Assembly: GCA_964580905.1 (NCBI GenBank)
Contig: CAZOLR010000004.1
Location: 1 to 64,000, forward strand
Direction of reading: 5' to 3'
Length of the DNA: 64,000 nt
From: G041228335 sp964580905
GTDB taxonomy: Bacteria > Pseudomonadota > Alphaproteobacteria > Puniceispirillales > UBA1172
In this document: one piece after another, positions 28,522-37,814 of the stretch
Layout: the number at the start of each line of letters is the position of its first letter
How positions within the stretch are numbered: the stretch's first letter is position 1
Notes under the pieces: generated by a model
The model's input: only the letters and a program-made list of their open reading frames with translations
Told to the model about the DNA's origin: nothing
The model's database searches: none
Translations under genes and position numbers: made by a program

Positions 28522-29634
28522 ATGAAGACGATGCGTGAGGCAGATGATGCGGTACAGGTCGAGGGTGTAGGAAAATATTTTGGCGGTGAGCCGAATATTG
28601 TAAAGGCACTGGATAATGTATCCGTCAATATCCGGCGAAATGAATTTTTCACCCTGCTTGGGCCTTCCGGATGTGGCAAGACCACGTTGCTGAGACTGAT
28701 CGCCGGATTTGAAAGCCCGACCTTCGGAAATATACTGCTCGATGATCAGGATATCACCCACCTGCCCCCCTTCAGGCGTTCGGTCAACACGGTCTTCCAG
28801 AATTATGCCCTGTTTCCGCATCTCACCGTTGCTGAGAATATCAGCTTTGGCCTTGAAATGCTCAACAAGCCGAAGGATGAAATCGACCAGACGGTGAATG
28901 AAATGCTTGCCCTTGTGCATATGGAAGAGCTCAAGGACCGGCGCACCGACCAGATCTCAGGCGGCCAGCAGCAGCGGGTGGCTCTTGCCCGCGCCCTTGC
29001 CCCCAAGCCGGATGTTCTTTTGCTGGATGAACCTCTCTCGGCGCTTGATTACAAATTGCGCCGGGGCATGCAGATCGAACTTAAACGCCTCCAGCTTGAG
29101 ACCGGCATCACCTTCATCTTTGTAACCCATGATCAGGAAGAGGCGCTGACCATGTCGGATCGCATCGCGGTGATGAGTAACGGGCATATTCTGCAAGTCG
29201 GCTCACCGGATGAAATCTACTACAAGCCCACCAAACGCTTCGTTGCCGACTTTATTGGCGAGTCCAATTTCATCGAAGCGAAGATCGGCAAGATCGATAA
29301 GAGAAAAAAAGAAGCCACAATCCGGTTTGAGGATAAGAAAAAGAGCTTCACCGTCCGGCTGCCTGAAAACAAGATGAACGATAAAAAAACCGCTGTCTTT
29401 ATCAGGCCTGAGCATACCAGGCTCAAAACCACCACCAAGGGAGCTGCCATGACCGGCAAGCTTACCGACAGGATATTTTTCGGCACTGATACGAACTATC
29501 ACCTCCTGCTGGAAAATGGCGAGCCATTCATCGTCCGCTCACAAAACACCATCCATTCCAGTTTCAATCCCGCTATCGGCGACAAGTTGGGTATCTTCCT
29601 TGAAGAGGATGCTCTTCAGGTTCTCGAGGACTGA
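28522..29634 (+). CDS. potA: Polyamine-type ABC transporter ATPase (PotA-like)
   Basis: 370-residue ABC ATPase. Walker A GPSGCGKTT is near residue 50, signature ISGGQQQR near 148, Walker B LLLDEP with ALD near 170, H-loop VTHDQEEAL near 200, and a C-terminal TOBE domain from about 280. The sequence matches the PotA subfamily better than UgpC. It precedes potB by 5 bp in the same operon and would energise uptake of the ligand delivered by the PotD-like protein at 24534. Confidence 0.9.
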   Translation: MKTMREADDAVQVEGVGKYFGGEPNIVKALDNVSVNIRRNEFFTLLGPSGCGKTTLLRLIAGFESPTFGNILLDDQDITHLPPFRRSVNTVFQNYALFPHLTVAENISFGLEMLNKPKDEIDQTVNEMLALVHMEELKDRRTDQISGGQQQRVALARALAPKPDVLLLDEPLSALDYKLRRGMQIELKRLQLETGITFIFVTHDQEEALTMSDRIAVMSNGHILQVGSPDEIYYKPTKRFVADFIGESNFIEAKIGKIDKRKKEATIRFEDKKKSFTVRLPENKMNDKKTAVFIRPEHTRLKTTTKGAAMTGKLTDRIFFGTDTNYHLLLENGEPFIVRSQNTIHSSFNPAIGDKLGIFLEEDALQVLED

Positions 29635-29639
29635 CGCTC

Positions 29640-30563
29640 ATGACACGGCAGTTGAGCTCACTTGAACGGGAACAGATCCGAAGAAAGACGACGAATAACT
29701 GGCTGTTGTCGATGCCGGCGCTGGCGTTACTGATCTTCGCCGCCGCAGGCCCACTGATCATTGTGCTGATCTACTCTTTCCTCACGGCAGGGAGCTATGG
29801 CGGGGTTGTCTGGGAGTTTGCCACCGAAGCCTGGTTCCGGGTGTTGTTCACCCGCGATATTTTCGATGACACCGTGTCGTTGTCGGATGCCCATCTTTCC
29901 ATTTTCTGGCGTTCGGTCCAGCTGTCATTTCTGACGACGCTGATCTGTCTTCTGGTTGGTTTTCCGACCGCCTATTATATTGCCACACGGCCGCCGGCAA
30001 CACGCAATATGTGGCTGTTTTTCATCACGATACCGTTCTGGACGAATCTTCTGATCCGTACTTTCGCCATTCTTGAACTGATCCGGAACAAGGGCGTGAT
30101 CAACAATTCCCTCATCGGCATGGGAATTATCTCCGAGCCGATCAAAATGCTCTACACAGACCTGGCTATCCTGATCGGCATGACCTATGTCTACCTGCCG
30201 CTGATGGTCCTGCCGATCTATGCCTCAATGGAACGGTTTGACTTCAGATTCGTCGAGGCCGGGTTTGATCTCTATGCAACACGGTTCAGGGTCTTGCGTA
30301 AAATCATCCTGCCGATCATCAAACCCGGCATCATCGCCGGATCCATCCTGGTTTTCGTGCCGTCGCTCGGCGCTTACGTGACGCCCAGAATTCTTGGGGG
30401 CGGCAAAAGAATGATGATTGGCAATCTCATTGAACTTCAGTTTGGCCAGGGCAAGAACTGGCCGCTTGGTGCGGCGCTGGCAGTGACGATGCTGTTCATC
30501 GTGATGATTGCCCTCATCATATATGTGCGCATCATTCAGAAATCGGAAGATAAAAATGCCTGA
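29640..30563 (+). CDS. potB: Polyamine-type ABC transporter permease (PotB-like)
   Basis: 307-residue inner-membrane permease with six predicted helices. The coupling loop is seen as FVEAGFDLYATRFRVLRKI near residue 205, and LLIRTFAI is a PotB hallmark. It follows potA by 5 bp and overlaps potC by 8 bp. It forms the channel together with PotC. No oddities. Confidence 0.9.
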   Translation: MTRQLSSLEREQIRRKTTNNWLLSMPALALLIFAAAGPLIIVLIYSFLTAGSYGGVVWEFATEAWFRVLFTRDIFDDTVSLSDAHLSIFWRSVQLSFLTTLICLLVGFPTAYYIATRPPATRNMWLFFITIPFWTNLLIRTFAILELIRNKGVINNSLIGMGIISEPIKMLYTDLAILIGMTYVYLPLMVLPIYASMERFDFRFVEAGFDLYATRFRVLRKIILPIIKPGIIAGSILVFVPSLGAYVTPRILGGGKRMMIGNLIELQFGQGKNWPLGAALAVTMLFIVMIALIIYVRIIQKSEDKNA

Positions 30564-31374
30564 CTGGTTGACCTTCAACAAATCGTTTTCGGTGACATAT
30601 CAATTCGGCTTCAAGCAAATTGCCCTGATCTGCTTTTTTGCCCTTTATGCCCCTATTCTGCTGCTGGTGTTCTATTCATTCAACGCTGGCAGCAATCTCA
30701 TGCTCTGGGAAGGATTTTCTCTCCGCTGGTATATTCAGGCGAGCGAGAACCAGCTGGTGCAGGAAGCGGCCATCCGTTCAGTTATCATCGCCATCAGCGC
30801 GTCTTTCATATCCACTCTTCTGGCGACCATGGCCGCCCTCGGAACAACTCGCACCCAGCCGTTCAAGGGGCAGCAGTTCATCTTCATTCTGATCAATCAG
30901 CCTCTGATGGTGCCTGAAATCGTCACCGCCGTCGCCCTGCTGATCTTTTTCGCCATCATCAAGAACTTTACCAACTACTTTGGCCTTGGCTATCTGATCG
31001 TGGCGCATGCGGCCTTCTGCATTCCCTTCGCCTATCTGCCCATCAAGGCAAGGCTTGACGGCATGAATCTCAGCCTTGAAACCGCGGCAAGTGATCTCTA
31101 TGCACGTCCGTTCATGGTATTCCGGCGGGTAACGCTACCATTGCTCTGGCCGGGGATCATGGCCGGGGCGATGCTGGCTTTTGTTATCTCGCTGGATGAT
31201 GTGATCATCACCGAATTTGTGAAAACCCCGGGACAGGATACCCTGCCCACCTATATGCTGGGGCAGCTCCGCCGGGCCATCACCCCGGAAATCAACGCCA
31301 TTTCCAGCATTCTGCTGGCCATCTCACTGCTTGTCGTGACGGTATTCTTTCTCTTCACACGTAAGAAATACTGA
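30556..31374 (+). CDS. potC: Polyamine-type ABC transporter permease (PotC-like)
   Basis: 272-residue permease with the loop ETAASDLYARPFMVFRRV near residue 185 and the PotC-typical ISLDDVIITEF in the last third. ATG at 30556 is chosen; it overlaps the potB end by 8 bp, and the earlier in-frame ATG at 30508 is deep inside potB. It is the last gene of the potABC unit; only 12 bp separate it from the convergent amidohydrolase, and no terminator is visible in that gap. Confidence 0.9.
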   Translation: MPDWLTFNKSFSVTYQFGFKQIALICFFALYAPILLLVFYSFNAGSNLMLWEGFSLRWYIQASENQLVQEAAIRSVIIAISASFISTLLATMAALGTTRTQPFKGQQFIFILINQPLMVPEIVTAVALLIFFAIIKNFTNYFGLGYLIVAHAAFCIPFAYLPIKARLDGMNLSLETAASDLYARPFMVFRRVTLPLLWPGIMAGAMLAFVISLDDVIITEFVKTPGQDTLPTYMLGQLRRAITPEINAISSILLAISLLVVTVFFLFTRKKY

Positions 31375-31386
31375 TCCGGGCTTGGT

Positions 31387-33048
31387 TCAGGCTTCCCAGG
31401 TGATCCGCCCATCACAGATGGTGAACTGCGCCCTTGCCTTGTCAAGATCACCGGGGTCCATGGCCTCAAGATCATGGGACATGACAGCAATATCTGCCAT
31501 CATACCGGCCTTGAGCTGACCTTTCCGTGTTTCATTGAACTCCACCCAGGCATTTCCTGCCGTATAACTTTCAAGCGTCTCATGCAGGGTCTGGGCCTGA
31601 TCACGCCATGGCGGCGACAACTTTTTCGGTGCCACCGCAGATTTCACATTCGGCATCACATCGACAGGGATCACCGGCCAGTCGGTTGAAAATACCACCC
31701 TTGCGCCACTGTTGCGGATATCACGCCAGGCAAAAGCGGTGGGAATCTGGTGCGCATGGAGCATCCTGTTGATGGTGTCAGAGCCGAAATACACCCCGAA
31801 CGGCGCATGCCCGGGCTGGATCGAGGCCACGATGCCGAGTTCGGCAAACCGCGGCAGATCATCAGGATGGAGCACTTCGATATGTTCCACCCGGTGACGC
31901 GAATCCCGTGCGCCGTTCACCTTCCGGGCAAGCTCATAGGCATCAATCGTCTGGCGAATGGCCATATCGCCGATGGCGTGGACCGAGATCTGGAAGCCCA
32001 GCGCATCTGCCCTGACGCAGGCATCCCTGAAATGATCATTGTCAAAGACAGCATCACCAATAGTCTCAAGGCCGGGATAAGGCTCCATCATCAGTGCTGT
32101 TGAGCTTTCGACCACACCATCAACGAACATCTTAACGCGGTTGCACCAGACCCAATCACCGGTGAAATCCCGCCGCATGGCCTCGGCTTCCGCAAACCGG
32201 TCAAGACTGTCGAAACTCTTGTAATGGAAGGGGACTTCCGTTCGGCAGAGCAGATCACCCCGCTCTTCCAGCGATTTCAGCAACTCAAGCGTATAGATAT
32301 TCCCGTCCATGTTATGCAATCCGGTAATCCCGTGGCTGGCGCAATGTTTCAGGCCACGGGCGATGGCATCGGCATCAAGTGCACGTTCGCCCATGCTTGC
32401 CGGCGGCTCCGGATTGCGGCCGGTAACAAGCCCGATCATATCGCGGCCACCATAGCGGGTCAGTTTCAGCACCGGGGCATAGGCGCCGGGCTCACGCAAC
32501 TCACCTGCGGCCGTGCCGTCCTTTGCCATGACAATCTCCGCCCCCTTGTCAACCTCACCACCATGGAGGATGCCCGCAAGCTCAAGCGCTCTTGTATTGG
32601 CCCAGATTGTGTGGTGATCGGCTGCGAACATGGCGAAGGGCCGGTCCGGCATCACCCTGTCCAGATCATGTCGGGTGGTCTGGTGGCCTGTGGAGATGAT
32701 GTTGTAATCCGCCTGAATGGCAAACAGGATCCGATCATCCGGGCAGGCTTTCGACCAGGCCTGCACTTTTTCAGCAAGCGCATCAATCCCGGCAATACCG
32801 TAGAGATCCAGATAATCCAGCTCAACCGACCCGCCGAAGAGATGGACATGGCTGTCGATAAACCCGGGCAACACGGTGTTGCCTGCCGCATCAAGGATGC
32901 GTGTATTTGCCCCCGCCATATCCCGGATATCTGCCCCTTCCCCGACAGCAATGATCTGACCATCTTTCACCGCCAGGGCAGAGGCAGAAGGCCGGGCGTG
33001 ATCAAAAGTGATGAGGCGGCCATTGATAATGATCAGATCAGGGGACAT
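31387..33048 (-). CDS. YtcJ-like metal-dependent amidohydrolase
   Basis: 553 residues of the amidohydrolase superfamily. The metal motif GFIDSHVHLFGG is near residue 68, with later metal/catalytic positions in HAIGD, HRVEHIEVLHP and STDWPV. YtcJ/exoenzyme-regulatory-type members hydrolyse N-acyl or cyclic amide bonds but most are uncharacterised. No signal peptide. ATG at 33048 has GGAGG five to six bases upstream; a GTG two codons earlier is rejected. It is convergent with potABC and divergent from the RidA gene, suggesting a shared pathway for amide or imine-producing substrates. Confidence 0.85.
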   Translation of the reverse strand: MSPDLIIINGRLITFDHARPSASALAVKDGQIIAVGEGADIRDMAGANTRILDAAGNTVLPGFIDSHVHLFGGSVELDYLDLYGIAGIDALAEKVQAWSKACPDDRILFAIQADYNIISTGHQTTRHDLDRVMPDRPFAMFAADHHTIWANTRALELAGILHGGEVDKGAEIVMAKDGTAAGELREPGAYAPVLKLTRYGGRDMIGLVTGRNPEPPASMGERALDADAIARGLKHCASHGITGLHNMDGNIYTLELLKSLEERGDLLCRTEVPFHYKSFDSLDRFAEAEAMRRDFTGDWVWCNRVKMFVDGVVESSTALMMEPYPGLETIGDAVFDNDHFRDACVRADALGFQISVHAIGDMAIRQTIDAYELARKVNGARDSRHRVEHIEVLHPDDLPRFAELGIVASIQPGHAPFGVYFGSDTINRMLHAHQIPTAFAWRDIRNSGARVVFSTDWPVIPVDVMPNVKSAVAPKKLSPPWRDQAQTLHETLESYTAGNAWVEFNETRKGQLKAGMMADIAVMSHDLEAMDPGDLDKARAQFTICDGRITWEA

Positions 33049-33367
33049 GTGCACCTCCGTTCATCAGGCAAAAAGACATCGGATCACGAGAGCTCGCCTA
33101 TAAAGGCTCAACAGGCGGCAGATATCTCTTTCCTGGTAATGTAATTCATTCCCATCGTAATGAGGATATCGAATGAAAAGTCGAAGCTCAATCTCTTTGA
33201 ATGGCCTGAGTGATACCGCAGCCAGAGAGGTACAGAATGCTGTATATCTGGAATACCTGAAGTCCAATCATCTCACGACATTTTTCATAACTTGCCACAT
33301 GAAGAAATCGGATAGTATCGTATCCGATCACCGATCAAACCTGTTACCCTGGAGGAGATTGCCAACC
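33049..33367. other. 319-bp region between the amidohydrolase and RidA genes
   Basis: No separate gene is supported here. It holds the upstream region of the minus-strand amidohydrolase. It also holds an ATG at 33173 with GAGG eight bases before it that opens a 65-codon stretch continuous in frame with the RidA gene. Finally, an 8-bp perfect hairpin (ATCGGATA/TATCCGAT, 33307-33328) lies 40 bp before the conventional RidA start. The hairpin could be an operator or an mRNA element. Confidence 0.5.
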
Positions 33368-33718
33368 ATGACATCATCGATTGAAAGACATAACACCACC
33401 CGCCGCATGAGCAAAATCGTCATTCATAACGATATTGTCTACCTTTGCGGGCAGGTGGGCAATCGCGGCGACAGTATCGAAGATCAGTGTCTTGAGACGT
33501 TCCGGCGTATTGATGCCTTGCTGGAAGAGGCCGGAACATCCAAGGAACGAATGCTGCAGGCTATTGTCTGGCTCAAAACAATGGATGATTTTGATGCCAT
33601 GAACACGCTTTGGGAAGAATGGGTACCCGAAGGCTGTGCACCGGCACGCGCGTGCGGGCGCGTTGAAATGGCGTCGGATGAATTGCTTGTCGAAATTACC
33701 GTGACCGCCGCAAGGTGA
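33368..33718 (+). CDS. RidA/YjgF-family enamine-imine deaminase
   Basis: 116 residues, the normal RidA subgroup length. Seen: YLCGQVGNRG near residue 25 and the conserved Arg region PARACGRVEMA near 95, where RidA places its substrate-binding Arg. RidA proteins hydrolyse reactive enamines or imines formed by PLP enzymes and amino-acid oxidases, releasing ammonia. The start at 33368 has GGAGGAG 11 bases upstream. An in-frame ATG at 33173 also has a good ribosome-binding site and would add 65 residues unlike RidA. DadA-like and other imine-forming enzymes lie nearby. Confidence 0.85.
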   Translation: MTSSIERHNTTRRMSKIVIHNDIVYLCGQVGNRGDSIEDQCLETFRRIDALLEEAGTSKERMLQAIVWLKTMDDFDAMNTLWEEWVPEGCAPARACGRVEMASDELLVEITVTAAR

Positions 33719-33815
33719 GTATCCGGCTCTCCTGCCGGGGAAGGTGAATTTCAACAAGGCATCAGCAAAGGCAATAACACCCGACCAGGCTCATTTGGCT
33801 TTATTGCGCGGCCAT

Positions 33816-34640
33816 CTACTCCGCCGCGTCGGTACCTGCACGCTTGACCGGGTCTTCCCAAACAGGTTCACGCTTTTCGATAAAGGCGTTAATGCCCTCT
33901 TCGGCATCGCGTTCGAGCATGTTTTCAACCATCACCCGGGCGGTGTAGCGGTACGCTTCGTCAAGTGGCATTTCTGCCTGCCGGTAGAAAGCTTCCTTGC
34001 CGATCTTCAGCGTTGCGGCTGATTTTGACGCAACAGACCGGGCCAGTTCCATCACCGCATCCTCAAGCTCGTCTGTTGCGACAACAGAGTTCACAAGCCC
34101 CCAGTCTGCGGCCGTCGGGGCATCAATCATCTCACCGCCAAGCAGCATCTGCATCACTCTTTTCCGGGGCAGGTTTCGGGAAACCGCCACCATGGGCGTT
34201 GAACAGAACAGCCCGATATTGACCCCGGGTGTTGCAAAACCTGCCTCTTCCCCCGCAATGGCCAGATCACAACTGGCAACCAACTGGCATCCGGCTGCCG
34301 TGGCAATCCCCCTGACACCGGCAATAACAGGTTTCGGGCACCGCACGATTGCCTGCATCATGGCGGCGCAGGATTCCATTGTTTTGGTGAAAAAACCATG
34401 CCCGCGATCATCTTCCGCGCGCGCCGCCGACATTTCCTTAAGGTCATGCCCGGCACAAAAGGCCGGCCCTTCGGCCGTGATCACAATGACCCGGACAGCG
34501 GCATTATCACCCAGCCTGTCAATCGCCTCATGCAGGGTGGAAATCATCGTGAGCGAAAGACTGTTCCGTGCCGCCGGACGGTTCAGCACAAGCCTTGCTA
34601 CACCATCATCAATGCTCTCCAGCAGAATTGGATTTTCCAT
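33816..34640 (-). CDS. Enoyl-CoA hydratase/isomerase family protein (ECHDC3-like)
   Basis: 274-residue crotonase-fold protein. The CoA/oxyanion segments are FCAGHDLKEMSAARA near residue 65 and GVRGIATAAGCQLVASCDLA near 110, then GFATPGVNIGLFCSTP, a signature of the ECHDC3 branch. The usual catalytic Glu pair of enoyl-CoA hydratase 1 is not evident at the second position (GLFCSTP replaces the typical GxxPExG), so hydratase activity is uncertain. ATG at 34640 with GGAG nine bases upstream is preferred over ATG at 34673. It is divergent from the ferredoxin reductase gene. Confidence 0.85.
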   Translation of the reverse strand: MENPILLESIDDGVARLVLNRPAARNSLSLTMISTLHEAIDRLGDNAAVRVIVITAEGPAFCAGHDLKEMSAARAEDDRGHGFFTKTMESCAAMMQAIVRCPKPVIAGVRGIATAAGCQLVASCDLAIAGEEAGFATPGVNIGLFCSTPMVAVSRNLPRKRVMQMLLGGEMIDAPTAADWGLVNSVVATDELEDAVMELARSVASKSAATLKIGKEAFYRQAEMPLDEAYRYTARVMVENMLERDAEEGINAFIEKREPVWEDPVKRAGTDAAE

Positions 34641-34786
34641 CCTTGTGATCTCCGGGGTAGAATTTCCTGCCATAATACCGCCAGGGGAAATGACTTACCC
34701 TTTTTCGCATGGCCGGTTGCGATTAGCTTTATCTTCGATTACATAAAGGATACCTGATTTAGATAATTTTTCCAGCGCGGATAATC

Positions 34787-35590
34787 ATGCCTCCTTTCGA
34801 CATACCTGTTCCAGATGGTGTCTTTGCCGAAACTGTCACCGAGGTTGAGCACTTCACGGACAGGCTTTTCCGTTTTCGTCTGAAACGACCTGCATCGTTC
34901 CGTTTCCGGTCAGGAGAATTTGTCATGATCGGACTGCCACCCCGATCCGCAGATGACAAGACGGTCTGGAGAGCCTATTCCATCGCCAGCCCGGCCTGGG
35001 ATGAGACCGTCGAATTCTACTCCATCAAGGTGCCTGACGGGCCATTGACGGAACATCTGCAGAAAATACAGAAAAACGATTTTGTCTGGATGCGGAAAAA
35101 ACCCACCGGCACGCTTGTCCTGGATGCACTTCTGCCCGGCAAGAGGTTATGGATGATTTCAACAGGCACAGGTTTTGCGCCTTTTGCCTCCCTGATCCGC
35201 GATCCCGAATCCTATGAAAAATTTGATCAGCTGATTGTTACGCATACATGCCGTAACGTGGCTGAACTTGCCTATTCCATCCAGACAGTATCAGCAACAC
35301 TGAGCGATCCCCTTGTCGGCGACATGGCCCGGGACAGGCTCCATCTCGTGACCACCACCACCCGGGAGGAAAGCCCGTTCATGGGACGCATCACCACGCT
35401 GATGGAGAACGGCCGGCTTTTCGATCATCTCGGGGTTCCCGGCCTTGACCGGGAACAGGACCGTGTCATGATCTGCGGCTCGATGGATATGCTTAAGGAC
35501 GTCAAGTCCATCGTCGAAGGTCTAGGCTTCATTGAAGGCGCAAATTCATCGCCGGGGGAATATGTGGTCGAACGCGCTTTTGTGGACTGA
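34787..35590 (+). CDS. fpr: Ferredoxin-NADP+ reductase
   Basis: 267 residues, the length of alphaproteobacterial Fpr-type reductases. The FAD motif RAYSIASPAW is near residue 65, the NADP-binding ISTGTGFAPFASLI near 125, and the C-terminus ends in VERAFVD, as in this subclass. It exchanges electrons between NADPH and ferredoxin or flavodoxin in the cytoplasm. A ferredoxin-reducing indolepyruvate oxidoreductase lies about 2.5 kb away, so the two could share a ferredoxin pool, although they are not in one operon. The gene is convergent with doeB, 10 bp apart. Confidence 0.92.
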   Translation: MPPFDIPVPDGVFAETVTEVEHFTDRLFRFRLKRPASFRFRSGEFVMIGLPPRSADDKTVWRAYSIASPAWDETVEFYSIKVPDGPLTEHLQKIQKNDFVWMRKKPTGTLVLDALLPGKRLWMISTGTGFAPFASLIRDPESYEKFDQLIVTHTCRNVAELAYSIQTVSATLSDPLVGDMARDRLHLVTTTTREESPFMGRITTLMENGRLFDHLGVPGLDREQDRVMICGSMDMLKDVKSIVEGLGFIEGANSSPGEYVVERAFVD

Positions 35591-35600
35591 TCCGGCCGCT

Positions 35601-36596
35601 TCAGGTTTCGGACGTCACCGCAACAACCGCCAGACAATCCCCCATTCCAACAAGCCCCGGGAAATGCCTTGCTGCAAGTATCCCGTCACGTTTCGCCAGA
35701 ACAGTTTCGGGCTGAACACCTGTACGGTCCAGCGGCCATATGCGGGCCAACGGCTCACCTTTTCTGACACTCCGGCCCAGATCAACCATGGGCTCGATCA
35801 TCCCCTCGGTTTCGGCAAAAGCAAAACACTCAGCGTCAGGCATATCAAGAATACGGGTTGGCTCAAACTGGATTTTCTCATTCAGAATTCCGGCATGAGA
35901 CAGCAGATTCCGCGCACCCTTAAGGGCAATTCGGGCGGTTTCAGCCGTGATGGTGCCGCCGCCACTCAATTCCGTTGTCACGAAAATTTTCCCCTGTTCT
36001 TCAACCGCGGTGTCGTACATGCCGACATTGTCAATCTCCAGCATCGTCATCGAATAAGGGGCATTAAAAGCCATCATGGCTTCGGTTGATCTGGCTTCGA
36101 GATCTTTGTCGGGCAGTCGGTGGCATGCCGCAAAAGGGATGAAATCGAGCGTTTTCCCCCCTGAATGAAAATCCAGCACAAGATCAGCCATGGGCACGAG
36201 GGTACGCTGAAAATAATCCGCGATTTTGGCGGTGATCGTCCCGTCAGGCGTGCCGGGAAAAATCCTGTTCATGTTGCCGCCATCAATGGGTGAAGTTCGC
36301 GTTCCGGCCCTGAACGCGGGATAATTCATATACGGTATCAGAATAACGCGCCCACGTATCATCTCAGGCTCAAGGCTCGCGGTGAGGTTCTGTATCGCCA
36401 CCGGCCCCTGGTATTCATCACCATGGTTTGCCCCGGTAAACAAAGCCGTCGGTCCGTCGCCATTGCGGATCACCGTGATCGGTATCATCAGGTTCCCCCA
36501 GGCCGAACTATCCCGGCTGTGGGGCAGTCGCAGATACCCGTGATGGCAGCCATCTTTATCAAAGGGAATGGTGGGTTCAATCGGGCTTGGTTTCAT
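35601..36596 (-). CDS. doeB: N-acetyl-L-2,4-diaminobutyrate deacetylase (ectoine degradation)
   Basis: 331 residues of the succinylglutamate desuccinylase/aspartoacylase zinc-hydrolase family. Metal ligands are visible as FTGANHGDEYQGP (His and Glu) and VLDFHSGGKTLDF (His). The phrases RLPHSRDSSAWGNLMIPI, GTRTSPIDGGNMNR and MLEIDNVGMYDTA are as in DoeB/EutE. It deacetylates N-acetyl-diaminobutyrate from ectoine ring opening to diaminobutyrate. ATG at 36596 starts 5 bp after the doeA stop with GAGG upstream; an earlier start (36644) would overlap doeA. The neighbouring doeA gene makes the assignment firm. Confidence 0.9.
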   Translation of the reverse strand: MKPSPIEPTIPFDKDGCHHGYLRLPHSRDSSAWGNLMIPITVIRNGDGPTALFTGANHGDEYQGPVAIQNLTASLEPEMIRGRVILIPYMNYPAFRAGTRTSPIDGGNMNRIFPGTPDGTITAKIADYFQRTLVPMADLVLDFHSGGKTLDFIPFAACHRLPDKDLEARSTEAMMAFNAPYSMTMLEIDNVGMYDTAVEEQGKIFVTTELSGGGTITAETARIALKGARNLLSHAGILNEKIQFEPTRILDMPDAECFAFAETEGMIEPMVDLGRSVRKGEPLARIWPLDRTGVQPETVLAKRDGILAARHFPGLVGMGDCLAVVAVTSET

Positions 36597-36601
36597 CTTT
36601 T

Positions 36602-37789
36602 CTATCCTCTGATCAACAACTGACGCGGCACATCCGCAAGACATTCCGGTGCACCATCGGTGATAACAATACTTTCAGTGATCTCAAGCCCCCAGTTTTC
36701 CATCCACAGGCCCGTCATGAAATGAAAGGTCATGCCAGCCTCAAGCACGCTTTCATCGGTATCGCGAATAGACATTGTACGTTCACCCCAATCCGGCGGG
36801 TATGAAATGCCGATCGGATATCCGGCACGATTGTTCTTTTCAATCCCGTACCGTCGGAGTGTGCCGAAAAAGGCGCGGGCAATATCGGCGCAACGGCGTC
36901 CGGCCCGTGCTTCTTCGAGCCCGGCTTCCATGCCTTCAAGCACGGCTTTCTCCGCCTCCAGCATCTCCGCCGGCGGCTTGCCAAGAAAGACCGTGCGTGA
37001 CAGCGGGCAATGGTAGCGATGCACCACCCCGGCAATTTCAAAGAATGTGCCCTCACCGGATTTCATCGGCTTGTCATCCCAAGTCAGATGCGGGGCGGCA
37101 GCATCACTTCCCGAAGGCAGAAGCGGCACAATGGCCGGATAATCACCCCCATAACCCAGATCATCATCATATCTGAGCCCGGCATCATAGATCTCCGCGA
37201 CAAGATTGCTCTTTCGCAAACCAGGCTCGATGGTTTCAGCGATCCGCCGGTGCATCTTGCTCACAATCTGCCCGGCCTGACGCATATAGGTGAGCTCCTG
37301 CTCAGATTTGACCGCGCGTTGCCAGTTCACAAGGCTGGTGGCATCGACAAAACGGGCATTCGGCAAATGACGGGTCAGGGAACGATAGGCCGCCGCACTG
37401 AACCAGTAATTGTCCATTTCAACCCCGATGGTTGCGCCTGCATAGCCCTTGTCTTCGAGAATACTGGAAAGATAATCCATGGGATGACGTTCCGTGGACT
37501 GCACGTAATGATCTTCATACCCGATGATATGATCCGGTTTCATGAAACAGGTCCGGACCGCGCCATTGGCATCCTGCCCCCGGCCAAACCAGTACGGTTC
37601 CCCCTCAAGCCCGAGGAGGACACATTGATGGACGTAAAATGACCAGCCGTCGTATCCCGTCAGCCAGGCCATATTGGACGGATCGCTGACAATCAGCATG
37701 CTGATCCCCAGCTTTTCCATGGCGGCCCGGGTGCGGGCCAGCCTTTGTTCATATTCGGCGATGGAAAAGTATAGTGTGGGTGTGATCAT
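36602..37789 (-). CDS. doeA: Ectoine hydrolase, M24-peptidase fold
   Basis: 395 residues of the M24 (pita-bread) family. The N-terminal creatinase-like domain has LIVSDPSNMAWLTGYDGWSFYVHQ, as in DoeA/EutD. In the C-terminal domain, YGGDYPAIVPLLPSG, FEIAGVVHRYHCPLSR and FHFMTGLWMENWGLEI mark the active-site region. It opens the ectoine ring to N-alpha-acetyl-diaminobutyrate, used by DoeB. The ATG at 37789 follows GAGGAG. It sits 25 bp after the indolepyruvate oxidoreductase gene and 5 bp before doeB, so all three are likely co-transcribed. doeC, doeD, the EhuABCD importer and DoeX are not seen nearby. Confidence 0.9.
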   Translation of the reverse strand: MITPTLYFSIAEYEQRLARTRAAMEKLGISMLIVSDPSNMAWLTGYDGWSFYVHQCVLLGLEGEPYWFGRGQDANGAVRTCFMKPDHIIGYEDHYVQSTERHPMDYLSSILEDKGYAGATIGVEMDNYWFSAAAYRSLTRHLPNARFVDATSLVNWQRAVKSEQELTYMRQAGQIVSKMHRRIAETIEPGLRKSNLVAEIYDAGLRYDDDLGYGGDYPAIVPLLPSGSDAAAPHLTWDDKPMKSGEGTFFEIAGVVHRYHCPLSRTVFLGKPPAEMLEAEKAVLEGMEAGLEEARAGRRCADIARAFFGTLRRYGIEKNNRAGYPIGISYPPDWGERTMSIRDTDESVLEAGMTFHFMTGLWMENWGLEITESIVITDGAPECLADVPRQLLIRG

Positions 37790-37814
37790 CGCTAACTCCT
37801 CAAAAATAACAAAT

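Noticed and set aside
32224..33144. Long plus-strand open frame of 306 codons
   Set aside because: It is antisense to the YtcJ-like amidohydrolase, whose motifs are complete; the composition is that of a shadow frame.
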